A stretch of DNA of 64,000 bases from Bin87 sp965220055. GTDB lineage: Bacteria; Chloroflexota; Dehalococcoidia; Lucifugimonadales; UBA3495. The notes below the pieces were generated by a model. It saw only the letters and a program-made list of their open reading frames with translations, made no database searches and was not told the origin of the DNA. The DNA lies in contig CBDCPE010000004.1 of NCBI GenBank assembly GCA_965220055.1, positions 1 to 64,000 on the forward strand, in the 5' to 3' direction. This document shows, one piece after another, positions 18,072 through 27,226 of this stretch. The position numbers and the translations under genes were made by a program. Position 1 is the first letter of the stretch, and each line of letters opens with the position of its first letter.

Positions 18072-19223
18072 TCACCGGGACCCGGCGAAAAGGTCGGAGC
18101 GGTTCATCGCAGCAACTCCGGACGGATCCGCGTAAATGTACTTGCCCCCGGTGGCCGCGGTCAACAGCTTCAAAACGTTGTGGTCGGCTTCATTGCCCAG
18201 CCCGATGGTATGCACTTTCAGGCTATGCACATCGCTCCTTGTCAGTATTGCCAAAAGTTCATCCTGGGTAAGATTGCTCTTGAATTCAACGCACGCCTTG
18301 CCCGGTTCGTCCAGCGCCTCCGGGCAGGGCTCCACCTTTTCAGGATGGAACGGCTGGTAGCCGGTAATAATATCAACGCAGGCGCTGGTTGCTCCACCCA
18401 ACTCCGGGGTACAAGGCTTCATTTCGTCAGGATTGACCGGATGGTAAGCAATGACAGTCTCGCCGACGCTGGCAATCGACACCGGGTCGCACACTTCTCC
18501 GGGGACTATCGCCATATTCGGCGGACAGGGCACCAACTCGTCGAGGTCAACGGGGATTGTCTCAAACACCGGGTTGCACACTTCTCCGGGCGCGTGATCA
18601 ATGCCCGCCCCGCAGATCTCAGCTTTGGCCGGGTCGACTATCCCGAATCCTCCATCGCCCCCGTCGGTCAAAAGCACTATTGCGTTATCTCGCTCGCCGT
18701 CGCCATGGTGGAGGAGCGCATTGTGGGCCGCGCCGACCGCGTCGTAGATGAAAGCCGGGCGGTCTATAGTCTCCAGAGTATCCACCGCATGAAGCCATTT
18801 TGTGGATGTTTCCAGCGACTCTAGTGATGCCAGCTCCGGGAACGGTTCAGGAACGTCCGTAAACAGGGCCAACGACGCCAGACTGTTCTTGGCCGGCCGG
18901 CCGGCGTTGGGGTCCGTATAAGGTAGAACCACCCCTAGCAGCGCTTCCTTGACTGCCGGCACGCTCCTGCTGATGGTCTTGCTGTTGTCTACCAGAAAGA
19001 TGGTATTGGTGTCGTCGTCGTAGAGGGACATTACCGCTTCCGCGATTGGGGTGGACTCGGCTGCGGCCCGGTCGGGGCCGTCCTGGTTCATTACCAGCGT
19101 ATAAACGGCATACGCTGCGCCGGCGATGATCGCGAGCGCCAGGAGGATGAGCAGGATGATCAGCAATGACCGCCAGAAGGACCGGGGTTCCGGTTCACCG
19201 TAGCTGATGTTATACATCACCAT
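18072..19223 (-). CDS. Membrane-anchored von Willebrand factor A protein
   Basis: 383 residues from ATG 19223, with GAGGT upstream. One membrane segment at about residues 18-42 anchors an extracytoplasmic VWA domain: TIFLVDNSKTIS (a MIDAS-like DxSxT), then AIVLLTDGGDGG and the C-terminal VHTIGLGNEADHNVLKLLTAATGGKYIYA. A block of about 110 residues inserted between these strands contains four related Cys/Pro/Gly segments, such as APGEVCNP, VPGEVCDP and EPGKACVE, with paired cysteines. VWA domains usually bind proteins through a metal ion. The partner is not known. Confidence 0.8.
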   Translation of the reverse strand: MVMYNISYGEPEPRSFWRSLLIILLILLALAIIAGAAYAVYTLVMNQDGPDRAAAESTPIAEAVMSLYDDDTNTIFLVDNSKTISRSVPAVKEALLGVVLPYTDPNAGRPAKNSLASLALFTDVPEPFPELASLESLETSTKWLHAVDTLETIDRPAFIYDAVGAAHNALLHHGDGERDNAIVLLTDGGDGGFGIVDPAKAEICGAGIDHAPGEVCNPVFETIPVDLDELVPCPPNMAIVPGEVCDPVSIASVGETVIAYHPVNPDEMKPCTPELGGATSACVDIITGYQPFHPEKVEPCPEALDEPGKACVEFKSNLTQDELLAILTRSDVHSLKVHTIGLGNEADHNVLKLLTAATGGKYIYADPSGVAAMNRSDLFAGSR

Positions 19224-19273
19224 GCTGGTTACCTCGGGCTCAGGGACGCGTCGACAATCTCAGGGGCGCGTCG

Positions 19274-19702
19274 TTAGTTGTCCGGGGCGCACCCTTCACA
19301 GTAACCGTAGAAATCAACCCGCTGCGAGGAGATCTGAAAGTTCGTGTTCTGACCGATCGCCCGCTCCAGCTCAGCCACTCCCTCGTGCCCAACCTCAGCA
19401 TCCACTACCGCCCCACAACCGAGGCACACCAGGTTGGCGTGGGGTGAGAGGTTGGCGTCGTAGCGCGACTGCTTCTGGAAGGGCAACTCCCGCACGATGC
19501 CGGCTCGCTCCAGCAGCCCCAGCGTCGAATAAACCGTGGCCAGCGTCACGTACGGGAAGAAGTCCCGCACTCGCTCAAATATATCGCGCACCGTCGGATG
19601 GTCAGCGGAATTGACCACCACCTCGGCAATGGCCAGACGCTGCGGCGTAAGCCGTATGCCCAGCGGCTTCAAACGTGCGACAAGATGTTCCTGCGTAGTC
19701 AC
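19274..19702 (-). CDS. Fur/PerR-family metal-dependent repressor
   Basis: About 142 residues if begun at GTG 19702 (VTTQEHLVARL), the usual distance before the winged-helix RLTPQR; a longer version to 19780 is open but has no better RBS. DNA-binding helix TLATVYSTLGLLERAGIV; metal site with PHANLVCLGCGAVVD and the second Cys pair YGYCEGC. The two CxxC pairs suggest a structural zinc. The type (iron, zinc or peroxide sensing) is not decided by the sequence, but the His-poor N-terminal region is PerR-like. Divergent neighbours are absent: the VWA gene follows on the same strand. Confidence 0.88.
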   Translation of the reverse strand: MTTQEHLVARLKPLGIRLTPQRLAIAEVVVNSADHPTVRDIFERVRDFFPYVTLATVYSTLGLLERAGIVRELPFQKQSRYDANLSPHANLVCLGCGAVVDAEVGHEGVAELERAIGQNTNFQISSQRVDFYGYCEGCAPDN

Positions 19703-19920
19703 AATATCGAACCCGTAAATGGTGTGGATGGCCCAGTATAACACCGCATAGCCAACGGTGTCCGACGGTCGCTCCGTCACTGCATTCCACTCAGCCCACT
19801 ATGGCGCCGACACCGTCGTGCAGTGCCGCGGAGCCCCGCTGCATGAAGTTAAGTCGCCAGAACACGCTTGTGGGGGAGGGTATGAATCCTCCCCCACCCA
19901 TAGCGCCGCAATAATCCGGC

Positions 19921-20994
19921 TTAGAGGCGTCCGCCTCCGCCGGCGACACGCTCGTTGACCCCGTAGAACACCGGGGTCTGCTTGTTGAACACCTGGATAC
20001 GGGACCGCGCCGTCTCCACCACGAAGATACGACCTTCGTCGTCGCACTCCACGGCAATCGGGCCCCAGAACAGCTTTTCACGATCCAGGCCCTGGGAAAT
20101 CTTGCGCTCCTCCCACATTTCGGGATTCGCGTCCAGCTTGCCTACCCCCCACTGGGAGATCGTGCCCTCGCCGTACGTCATGCCAGCGTACGACCCGTCC
20201 GGGTGGAACGCTTGCATCCGGTCGTTGTTCCAGTCGGCCACGTAGATCGCGCCGTCGTTGTCCACCGCCATGTCGGTAGGACGGTTGAACTGGCCCGGGC
20301 CGTCACCCGTCTCGCCGAACTGCATCAGGAACTTTCCGTCTGCGGTGAACTTCTGGATGCGGTCGTTACGCCAGTCAGCGACGTACACGTTGCCCTCGGC
20401 ATCGGTCTCAACGCCGAACGGCATGTTGAACTGGCCCGGGCCGTCGCCGAACTCGCCCCATTTGCCGATGTACTCGCCATCGGCGGTCAGCATCTGTACG
20501 CGGTGGTTGTTGCAATCCACCAGGTACAGCGTCCCGTTGGGTCCGAAGACCAGGCCGCTGGGCTTGTTCCACTGGCCGTCGCTGTCGCCGGGCCGCTCCC
20601 ATTTGCTCAAGTATTCCCCGTCGGGCGAGTAGATGCTGATACGGTCCAGGTACTCGTCCGCCAGGTACACGTTGCCGTTGGGGCCCACGGTGATCGCGGT
20701 GGGCCAGATGATGGCCCCGTCCGTGGAAACGGACTCGCCGTCACCCTGGTCGAAAACGCCCTTGGCAAACTCGCTGATGAATTCTTCGCCCACGGTGCAC
20801 ATGGTGATGCGCTTCCCGTCGGGCCGGTAATCATAGGAACGGTTGGCGACGTACATCACGTCTTCTTCGCCACGGGCCATGGCGGTGGGGTTCCGGAACC
20901 CCGGGCCCGAAAACTCCGCCCTGCCGATGCTGTGGCTGTACTGCAGGGATATCTCCACAGTAGGCAAGGCCGTTGGTTCGATGGTGGTGGTCAT
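19921..20994 (-). CDS. NHL-repeat beta-propeller protein
   Basis: Start ATG 20994 (MTTTIEPTAL), preceded by GGAGGA; an upstream in-frame start is not supported. About 357 residues with at least five NHL repeats, visible as periodic PxGxxYVADWxNDRIQKF strings such as GNVYVADWRNDRIQKF and GAIYVADWNNDRMQAF. These form a six-bladed propeller that binds ligands or other proteins. No signal peptide is seen. It is the last gene of the minus-strand cluster DUF1800-DUF1501-NHL and may work with them, but its ligand is unknown. Confidence 0.88.
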   Translation of the reverse strand: MTTTIEPTALPTVEISLQYSHSIGRAEFSGPGFRNPTAMARGEEDVMYVANRSYDYRPDGKRITMCTVGEEFISEFAKGVFDQGDGESVSTDGAIIWPTAITVGPNGNVYLADEYLDRISIYSPDGEYLSKWERPGDSDGQWNKPSGLVFGPNGTLYLVDCNNHRVQMLTADGEYIGKWGEFGDGPGQFNMPFGVETDAEGNVYVADWRNDRIQKFTADGKFLMQFGETGDGPGQFNRPTDMAVDNDGAIYVADWNNDRMQAFHPDGSYAGMTYGEGTISQWGVGKLDANPEMWEERKISQGLDREKLFWGPIAVECDDEGRIFVVETARSRIQVFNKQTPVFYGVNERVAGGGGRL

Positions 20995-21042
20995 AAGACA
21001 TTCCTCCGTTGGAACGTACACTGGTCAGGGATTGCTGTCTGT

Positions 21043-21066
21043 AGGGGCGAATAATCATTCGCCCCT
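21043..21066. repeat. GGGGCGAA palindromic repeat, copy 2
   Basis: AGGGGCGAAT (21043-21052) and ATTCGCCCCT (21057-21066) with a 4-base loop, in the spacer between the DUF1501 stop and the NHL gene start. Confidence 0.8.
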
Positions 21067-21091
21067 GTGTAGCGGTTGACCCGTGTGACGG

Positions 21092-22225
21092 CTAGATGAA
21101 GTTGAACTTCTCGAAGGTCCCGTTCACCAGCGGCTGAGCGTCCAGACCCATCCAGTTTTCCAGCAGGTCGCTGTAGATGCTTCGGAAGTCGTTGTTGAAA
21201 TGCAGGTCGCCTTCCAGCAACTTGTCCTCTTCCAGCGAAGGGAACTGCCCGTAGAGTCCTCCCTTCACGTTGTCGCCCACCACGAACGCGACGCCGCCGC
21301 TGCCGTGGTCGGTGCCGGAGCCGTTGTCGTGTACCCGGCGGCCAAACTCGGTGAATACCAGCAACGTAACGTTGTCGCTGGCGTTGTGCTCGCGCAGGTC
21401 GTCCATGAAGTCGGCCACGGCGTTGGAGGTATCGCCCCAGAGCTTGGCGTGGGCCGCCAGCTCGCCGGCGTGGGTGTCGAAGCTGTTGTAGGGCGCGGTG
21501 GTGTAGAGGATCCGAGTGCCGAACCCAGCCAGGTGCACCTGCGCGATGTTCTTCATGTACTGCGCGACCACGTTCTGGCCGTACTCCACGCTGGAGCTGT
21601 ACGTCTCCGGCGCCGTGCTGAGGATGTCCGCGCCCTTGAGGGCGTCCGTTCCCGTCTGCGACAGGTAGTCCACCACCGTGCTGCGACCGAGCGTCGGCGA
21701 GTACATCCTGGAGAAGATGTCCAGGGCCTCGGTGCGCTGGTCCTCGGCCTCAATGCCGGTCAGTACGCCGTAGGTGGCCAGGTTCCCAACCGAGGCAACC
21801 GGTACTCCCGGGGCGGCCAGCGCCCGCGGCAACCCGCGGCCGAAGTTCACGCCGGTCAGCACGTTCTCTTTCCCGGGGTCAATTTCGCGGATGGTGCGGC
21901 CCAGCCAGCCCTCGGTGCCCTGCTTGTCGGGCTCGCAAGTGTGCCAGATGTCCATGCTGCGGAAGTGGCTCCGGTTGGGATTGGCGTATCCCACCCCCTG
22001 GATGATGGCGACCTTGCCCTCATCGTACAGCCGCTTCATGGGCCCCATGTTGGGGTTGAGCCCGACGAATCCGTCGAGGTCCAGGGCCTGCCCCTCGGGC
22101 ACCCGCACGGACGGACGGTTGTCGTAGTAGCGCGGGTCCCCGTGCGGCACTAGCGTGTTCAGCGCGTCGTTGCCGCCGGAGAGCTGGAGCACCACCAGCA
22201 CCGGATCTTTCTTGGTAGCGGTCAT
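21092..22225 (-). CDS. DUF1501 domain protein
   Basis: 377 residues. Motifs of the DUF1501 (alkaline-phosphatase-like) family: VVLQLSGGNDALNTLVPHGDPRYYDNRP near the N-terminus, RSHFRSMDIWHTCEP, YNSFDTHAGELAAHAKLW and VFTEFGRRVHDNGSGTDHGSGGVAFVVG. The family is often exported by a Tat signal, but this protein begins directly with MTATKKDPVLVVLQL and has no leader. DUF1501 and DUF1800 genes are almost always adjacent, and here DUF1800 is upstream with an 85-bp spacer that carries a palindromic repeat. Biochemical role is not known. Confidence 0.9.
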   Translation of the reverse strand: MTATKKDPVLVVLQLSGGNDALNTLVPHGDPRYYDNRPSVRVPEGQALDLDGFVGLNPNMGPMKRLYDEGKVAIIQGVGYANPNRSHFRSMDIWHTCEPDKQGTEGWLGRTIREIDPGKENVLTGVNFGRGLPRALAAPGVPVASVGNLATYGVLTGIEAEDQRTEALDIFSRMYSPTLGRSTVVDYLSQTGTDALKGADILSTAPETYSSSVEYGQNVVAQYMKNIAQVHLAGFGTRILYTTAPYNSFDTHAGELAAHAKLWGDTSNAVADFMDDLREHNASDNVTLLVFTEFGRRVHDNGSGTDHGSGGVAFVVGDNVKGGLYGQFPSLEEDKLLEGDLHFNNDFRSIYSDLLENWMGLDAQPLVNGTFEKFNFI

Positions 22226-22274
22226 TGTGTTTCTCCTTGTGGTGAGGTCGGAGTTCAGCGCCGGATGATCCAGG

Positions 22275-22298
22275 AGGGGCGAATATTCACTCGCCCCT
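22275..22298. repeat. GGGGCGAA palindromic repeat, copy 3
   Basis: AGGGGCGA and TCGCCCCT around ATATTCAC-like bases, between the DUF1800 stop and the DUF1501 start. Less perfect than the other copies. Confidence 0.75.
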
Positions 22299-22310
22299 GA
22301 ACGCGTCGCC

Positions 22311-23717
22311 CTAGGCGAACTGATACTCCTGGGTGCTCACGATTAGCTGCAGGGTCTGTGCGATGGTCTCCGAGTATTCGGGCGTCCCCGGAACCGGATC
22401 GCCGCCGTTGCCGACAAACGCAACCAACTGCTCCTTCGTCTCGGAAGCCAACTCGTAGGATCCGACCATCTCCAGGCAGCGGTCAACGATGCCTTCTGCG
22501 GTGCTCACTTTCTCGCTGTCCAGACGGGCCACGATCTCCCGGATACCCGGCAGGCTGGTGTTGCCAACCTGGTCGGCGGTAAAGTTGATCCGCTCCACCA
22601 GCGTGCCCGAGTCGATCCACTCGGCGCCGGTGTGCCAGCCCTCCACGGTGGGCGGGTTCATCAGGTCCTGCCCCATGTAGCGGATGGTGTTGGCCAGCGG
22701 GTTGAGGCCCAGCTTCGGCGATGTGAAGTCCTGCACCAGCCGCATCGTTCCGATCACCACCTCGGTCGGGCTCTTCACCTTCTCGAAGAGGGCATTCTTG
22801 AAGAAGTCCGCGTTGAACATGACCCGCAGCATGGCGGTCAGGTTGTAGCCGGAGTCGAAGTACGTCTGCTCCAGCAGCGCGATCGCTTCCGGATCACGTG
22901 GTGGCGTGTTCTGCCAGGCCGGCACCTGCACTTCATCGGCAACGAAGAAATTGTACAGGTGGCGCGATACGAACCGCGCCGCGGACTGCTGCCGGGCAAT
23001 GATTTCAACGATGTCGTCGCCGTTGAGGTTGCCCGTCTCGCCGAGGAACGTCTTTTCTTGATTATCGTGGTCGTAGGGATTATAGAGGAAGTTCGACTCG
23101 TAGCGACCGTAAGGGTAGCGCGGAACGGCGTTGGTGATGGTCCAGCCCGTGAAGGCTCGGGCCGCTTCCTTGACGTCATCCTCCGAGTAGTTGGCCTCGC
23201 CGTCCATGCCGACTCCAAGGGAGAACAGCTCCAGCAGCTCACGGCCCCAGTTCTCGTTGATGGCGCCCTTGTGGCTCATGCAGTTGTCCAGGTAGAACAC
23301 CATCGCCGGGTCGCGGGACAGGCCCTTCAACAGGATGTCGAAGTTGCCCATGCCCAGATCACGGAACATGTCCAGCTGTAGCTGGATCTGCCGCCCGTGC
23401 TCGCACTTGGAGTTGCCCGTGCACAGGATCCCGTGCCAGAAGATGGACATCTTCTCCTGCAGCGGGCGCTTGGTGTTGATCATCCGGTAGGTGAGATACG
23501 CCTGGTTCACTTCCAGCGCGTTCATTTCCTTCCAGTCGACGAAGTGACGCTCCAGGATATCCATTTCCAGGTCGGGCTGCGCAATGGGATCGAGCAGCTC
23601 TTCGACGGTGGCTTCATAGCCGGCGGCGGCGCGCTGTTCCAGCTCGGCGTAGGTGGCGCCGAAACCGGCCCGACGCATCAGGTGCGCCATCTGGGCAATT
23701 TCCTGGTTGGTGGGCAT
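22311..23717 (-). CDS. DUF1800 domain protein
   Basis: Start ATG 23717 (MPTNQEIAQMAHLMRRAGFG), seven bases after AGGAGGT; the longer frame upstream is unsupported. About 468 residues. The motif HLMRRAGFGAT, then MSIFWHGILCTGNSKC, NWGRELLELFSLGVG and AARAFTGWTI are the classic DUF1800 signatures, with LMNPPTVEGWHTGAEWIDSGTL in the C-terminal half. The family is unassigned but co-occurs with DUF1501. No signal peptide is visible, so this pair is probably cytoplasmic here. It heads the three-gene minus-strand operon. Confidence 0.9.
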   Translation of the reverse strand: MPTNQEIAQMAHLMRRAGFGATYAELEQRAAAGYEATVEELLDPIAQPDLEMDILERHFVDWKEMNALEVNQAYLTYRMINTKRPLQEKMSIFWHGILCTGNSKCEHGRQIQLQLDMFRDLGMGNFDILLKGLSRDPAMVFYLDNCMSHKGAINENWGRELLELFSLGVGMDGEANYSEDDVKEAARAFTGWTITNAVPRYPYGRYESNFLYNPYDHDNQEKTFLGETGNLNGDDIVEIIARQQSAARFVSRHLYNFFVADEVQVPAWQNTPPRDPEAIALLEQTYFDSGYNLTAMLRVMFNADFFKNALFEKVKSPTEVVIGTMRLVQDFTSPKLGLNPLANTIRYMGQDLMNPPTVEGWHTGAEWIDSGTLVERINFTADQVGNTSLPGIREIVARLDSEKVSTAEGIVDRCLEMVGSYELASETKEQLVAFVGNGGDPVPGTPEYSETIAQTLQLIVSTQEYQFA

Positions 23718-24030
23718 GGCGTGTACCTCCTGGGGGTGCTGTTCCCGTTTCCAACTTGGCCGAAGCCAATCAGCGAAGGTTACCACTAGCGCGCAACACG
23801 TGCGAAACGCGCTCCAATAACCTTTATCGGATGGCCGCATACTACTCGCCCGGCCGTTTGAGTGTCAAGAAACAAGAGGAGCCGGCTGGACTGTATAGGG
23901 GTACAGACCCGTCTTTGCCTCGCAATGCGCAGGACTGGAATCCGACATCCGACACTGCTGACAGCAGACGATTTCAGAATGCTTGATGCAGTGGTAGAAT
24001 TACCGCGCCTAAACGCCGGGAGCAGAACTT
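23718..24030. other. Intergenic, divergent promoters expected
   Basis: The spacer separates DUF1800 (minus) from the methyltransferase gene (plus). Short frames here look like noise. No repeat or RNA structure was recognised. Confidence 0.4.
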
Positions 24031-25872
24031 ATGAGCGATTTGAACGTGGCCAATCGAACGTTGGCGATTATGGACAACCTGACGTTCCTGCGCCGCCTCA
24101 ACAATGAGTGCATCGACCTGATTGCCATCGACCCACCCTTTGCCGCCAACGAAACCTTTACCGGCAACCCCCGCCCACCCATCAGCGACGCTGAGTACAC
24201 CGAGGAAATCGCTCTGGCCAAGGCCCACGGCGTCGAACACCATGAGGGGCAAGGACTGACCCGCGTCTACGACATCTGGAGCTGGGACGAGGACGTGCAT
24301 CCGGCGTGGAAGATGGGCATTCAGGATGACTACCCCGAGGTGTTCGCGGTGATCCAGGCGGTGGAGGCGTGCGCCTCGGAAAACGAGGCCGCATACATCG
24401 CGTTCATGGCGTCCCGTCTGCTGGAATGCCGCCGGGTTTTGAAGCCAACGGGCAGCATCTACGTCCATTGCGATGGCCACGCCAACAGTTACCTTCGGAT
24501 ACTGATGGATGCAGTGTTCGGTTCGGAGAATTATCGCAATGAAATAGTATGGCAAAGGACGGGTTCGCACGGTAGCGCAAAGCGTTGGGGTCCGATACAC
24601 GACACCATCCTTTTCTATGGATTATCCGAGAATTACCAATGGAACCGCACTTATCAGGACTATGATAAATCATATCTTGACCAATACTATCGTGTTGAGG
24701 ATGAGCGAGGGCGATACCAGCTAGTTAGCCTAACCGGAGCAGGAATCAGGTCGGGAGACTCGGGATTGCACTGGCGTGGCATAAACCCTACGGACTCCGG
24801 TCGGCATTGGGCAGTTCCGGCCAATGCGTTGAGGAATGCGTTTCCTAAAATCAATCTTGATGGCTTATCGACACAGGAAAAACTGGACCTGCTGGACCAG
24901 GCCGGGTTGATATATTGGCCGGAACGCGGTTCTATTCCCAGACAAAAGAGATATGCCGACGAAAGTCCGGGTGTACTTATCCAAGACATCGTTGATGACA
25001 TAAGGCCCATAGGTTCTCAAGCGCGAGAGCGTACCGGCTATGCAACGCAGAAGCCGCTGGCGCTATACGAGCGCATCATAAGAGCCAGCAGCAACCCCGG
25101 CGACGTGGTGCTGGACATATTCGCCGGCTGCGCAACTACGGCGGTGGCAGCGGAACGGCTGGGCCGCCAATGGATTGCCTGCGACATGGCCTACCGGGCC
25201 TGGACCATGTTGAAACGCCGTTTTTATCTGAACGGTATTGCGTTGGCAGGAACCACCGACGCTACCAAAGACGCCCTGGCGTCGGTGAGGAAAGACCGGG
25301 GATTTCAGGAGCCGCAGCATCAGGAGCCGCAGCAATGGACGTCCAGCCGGACCATCGGCCCGGGGGAATTGCCGGAGCGGGACGACGTTGACCCGGCGCC
25401 GCATCACAACCTGCGGCAACCAAGGCGCGGGGCCAGGCAGAGTGCGCAGTCATCGAGCTGGTCGGGGCGCATCCCGAAGGACGATGCCAAGCGGCTGCTG
25501 ATGGACCAATTCGGGCCAGTCTGCTGGGGCTGCGGCTACGAACCCCGCCGGCCCAACGGGAGCCTGGACGAAACCCTGTTGGAAGTTGACCACATCCGCG
25601 CGCGCAGAGCGGCCCAGGGAACCCAGGGCAACGATGAACTCTACAACCTGGCACTGTTGCATCGCACCTGCAACGGGATCAAGCGCAACCAGATGACGCT
25701 GGAGGAGCTGCGCAGCCACAACGCCATGAACGGCCTTCTCTACGTCGAAAAAATAAGCGACCTGGTTGACCTGTACGAAGCGACCCAATTCGCTGCCGAG
25801 CAGATTGCGATACACACAGCGACGTACGGGTTGCAAACGGAACTACCCCAACTGGTCGACAACCCGGCCTAA
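24031..25872 (+). CDS. DNA methyltransferase fused to HNH endonuclease domain
   Basis: 613 residues; start ATG 24031 after GGGAG. The N-terminal part is an amino-methyltransferase of permuted order: motif IV DPPF at residues 34-37, then a variable, lower-GC region (about residues 165-330) that is probably the target-recognition domain. AdoMet motif I (VVLDIFAGCATTAVAAERLG) follows near residue 360. A charged linker leads to a C-terminal HNH domain (about 498-560): CWGCGYEP, LLEVDHIRARR, YNLALLHRTCNGIKRNQMTLEELR. Methylation and cutting may thus reside in one chain, like a compact restriction-modification enzyme. No separate restriction gene lies nearby. Confidence 0.85.
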   Translation: MSDLNVANRTLAIMDNLTFLRRLNNECIDLIAIDPPFAANETFTGNPRPPISDAEYTEEIALAKAHGVEHHEGQGLTRVYDIWSWDEDVHPAWKMGIQDDYPEVFAVIQAVEACASENEAAYIAFMASRLLECRRVLKPTGSIYVHCDGHANSYLRILMDAVFGSENYRNEIVWQRTGSHGSAKRWGPIHDTILFYGLSENYQWNRTYQDYDKSYLDQYYRVEDERGRYQLVSLTGAGIRSGDSGLHWRGINPTDSGRHWAVPANALRNAFPKINLDGLSTQEKLDLLDQAGLIYWPERGSIPRQKRYADESPGVLIQDIVDDIRPIGSQARERTGYATQKPLALYERIIRASSNPGDVVLDIFAGCATTAVAAERLGRQWIACDMAYRAWTMLKRRFYLNGIALAGTTDATKDALASVRKDRGFQEPQHQEPQQWTSSRTIGPGELPERDDVDPAPHHNLRQPRRGARQSAQSSSWSGRIPKDDAKRLLMDQFGPVCWGCGYEPRRPNGSLDETLLEVDHIRARRAAQGTQGNDELYNLALLHRTCNGIKRNQMTLEELRSHNAMNGLLYVEKISDLVDLYEATQFAAEQIAIHTATYGLQTELPQLVDNPA

Positions 25873-25918
25873 AAGCGCCGGCTATTTCGCTTGGCGCGTT
25901 ATCACGGCATATGGCCAG

Positions 25919-26737
25919 CTATCCCGCCGACTGAAACCCCTCCACCCGCTGCTTCACCCACTCCCCCGCTTCCGCCCCAAACGCCGGCTCCGGCGGCGGC
26001 CCATCGTAGCGCGCTTCCTGATTGTACCGCGCGGTGTGGTGGAGCCGGTCCACGATGGCGCCCAGGTCCACCTCCGGCGCGTGCGCCTCGTCTTCAGACC
26101 GCAGCGGCAGCGTGAACTTGGGGATCCGCTGCGGCGCCATGAAGGGGTACAGCAAGGCGCCCGGACTCTCCACGCCCCGGCACACCAGGATGCGGTAATC
26201 GCTGGCCGGCGGCGGTGTTTCCAGCGGCATCGGTTCCCACCGGCGCAGCAAGTCGATCTCCACCAGATTGACCAGTCCGCCGACAATCGCCTCGCGCTTG
26301 CGGATATACCGGCGGCGACCCTCCCCCGGCCGCTTGTTGGTGGGGGACAGTACCTCAACCACCGTGACCAACTCCCGCTCCGGAACCGTTTCCACCCGCA
26401 GCCAGAGCACGCCAACCTCTCGCGGCATTCGCACCCTTACCGACACGGCCTCATCGGGCAGAGCGGCGACCGCGGCAGCTGTTTCCCCGCCGGCTCGCGC
26501 AACCACAACGGATTCACTCGTTACCAGCGCATCGGGGATTGCCAGTTTCAGCTCGGACGGAGCGCCGAACGGCTCCTCAACCTCAACGCGCCGGTGCAGG
26601 GCAATGCGATAGTGGTCCGGCAGCTGCGGCCCCAGAACGTCGCGCAACTGGCCAATTAGTCCGTTGTGAAAATCCGGCCATATATCTGGGCTTTCAAGGT
26701 ACGCATTCATCCCCGGGAACGGGTTGTCATACTTCAT
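25919..26737 (-). CDS. DUF4058 family protein
   Basis: 272 residues starting MKYDNPFPGMNAYLESPDIWPDFHNGLI, the signature opening of DUF4058. Further conserved parts are YRIALHRRVEVEEP and VTVVEVLSPTNKRPGEGRRRYIRKRE, followed by NLVEIDLLRRW. The E-x-L-S-P-x-N-K pattern resembles the PD-(D/E)xK-like core seen in Uma2-type proteins, but catalytic activity is not established. No membrane segment. Its stop faces the end of the methyltransferase gene. Confidence 0.85.
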   Translation of the reverse strand: MKYDNPFPGMNAYLESPDIWPDFHNGLIGQLRDVLGPQLPDHYRIALHRRVEVEEPFGAPSELKLAIPDALVTSESVVVARAGGETAAAVAALPDEAVSVRVRMPREVGVLWLRVETVPERELVTVVEVLSPTNKRPGEGRRRYIRKREAIVGGLVNLVEIDLLRRWEPMPLETPPPASDYRILVCRGVESPGALLYPFMAPQRIPKFTLPLRSEDEAHAPEVDLGAIVDRLHHTARYNQEARYDGPPPEPAFGAEAGEWVKQRVEGFQSAG

Positions 26738-26785
26738 CGCGCCCTGCCCCGATCCGGCGCGGTTAGCCAGCGAATTCGCGGTAGG

Positions 26786-27211
26786 TCAGCCGCCACGTCG
26801 CCGCTTGTGCTGCCTCAGGATGCAATCGTCCATCACCACGCCCAACCCGGCGTCCCGAGCCCGTTCCGCCGCTGCCTCGTCCACCACGCCGTCCTGCATC
26901 CAGACGTACCGCGCGCCGATGCCTACTGCGTCATCCGTAACCGCCCCGGCATACTCGCTGCGACGAAACACATCCACCAGGTCGATGCCCTCGCCCTGTT
27001 CCTGGGCTGCCGCCAAAGCCGACGCCAAGTCGTCGTAGGACTGCTCGCCGAGTACCGTTGCACCCTTCAGTGCGGGGTTCACCGGAATGATGCGGTAGCC
27101 CTGCGATTGCATATACGCTGTAACCCCGTGGCTGGCCCGCGCCGGATTTTCGGAGAGCCCGACCACGGCGATGGTCTTCACGTTGTCAAGAATTTCGTCG
27201 ATGAGGTCCAT
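26786..27211 (-). CDS. CoA-binding domain protein (YccU-like)
   Basis: 141 residues of a Rossmann CoA-binding fold: TIAVVGLSENPARASHGVTAYMQSQGYRIIPVNP at the N-terminus, VLGEQSYDDL, then IDLVDVFRRSEY and GARYVWMQDGVVDEAAAERARDAGLGVVMDDC. This order and length match the YccU/CoA_binding_2 family of stand-alone proteins. It would bind CoA or an acyl-CoA; no enzyme activity is known for the family. It is preceded by a 30-bp palindrome. Confidence 0.9.
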   Translation of the reverse strand: MDLIDEILDNVKTIAVVGLSENPARASHGVTAYMQSQGYRIIPVNPALKGATVLGEQSYDDLASALAAAQEQGEGIDLVDVFRRSEYAGAVTDDAVGIGARYVWMQDGVVDEAAAERARDAGLGVVMDDCILRQHKRRRGG

Positions 27212-27226
27212 AATTTTGCCCTCGGA

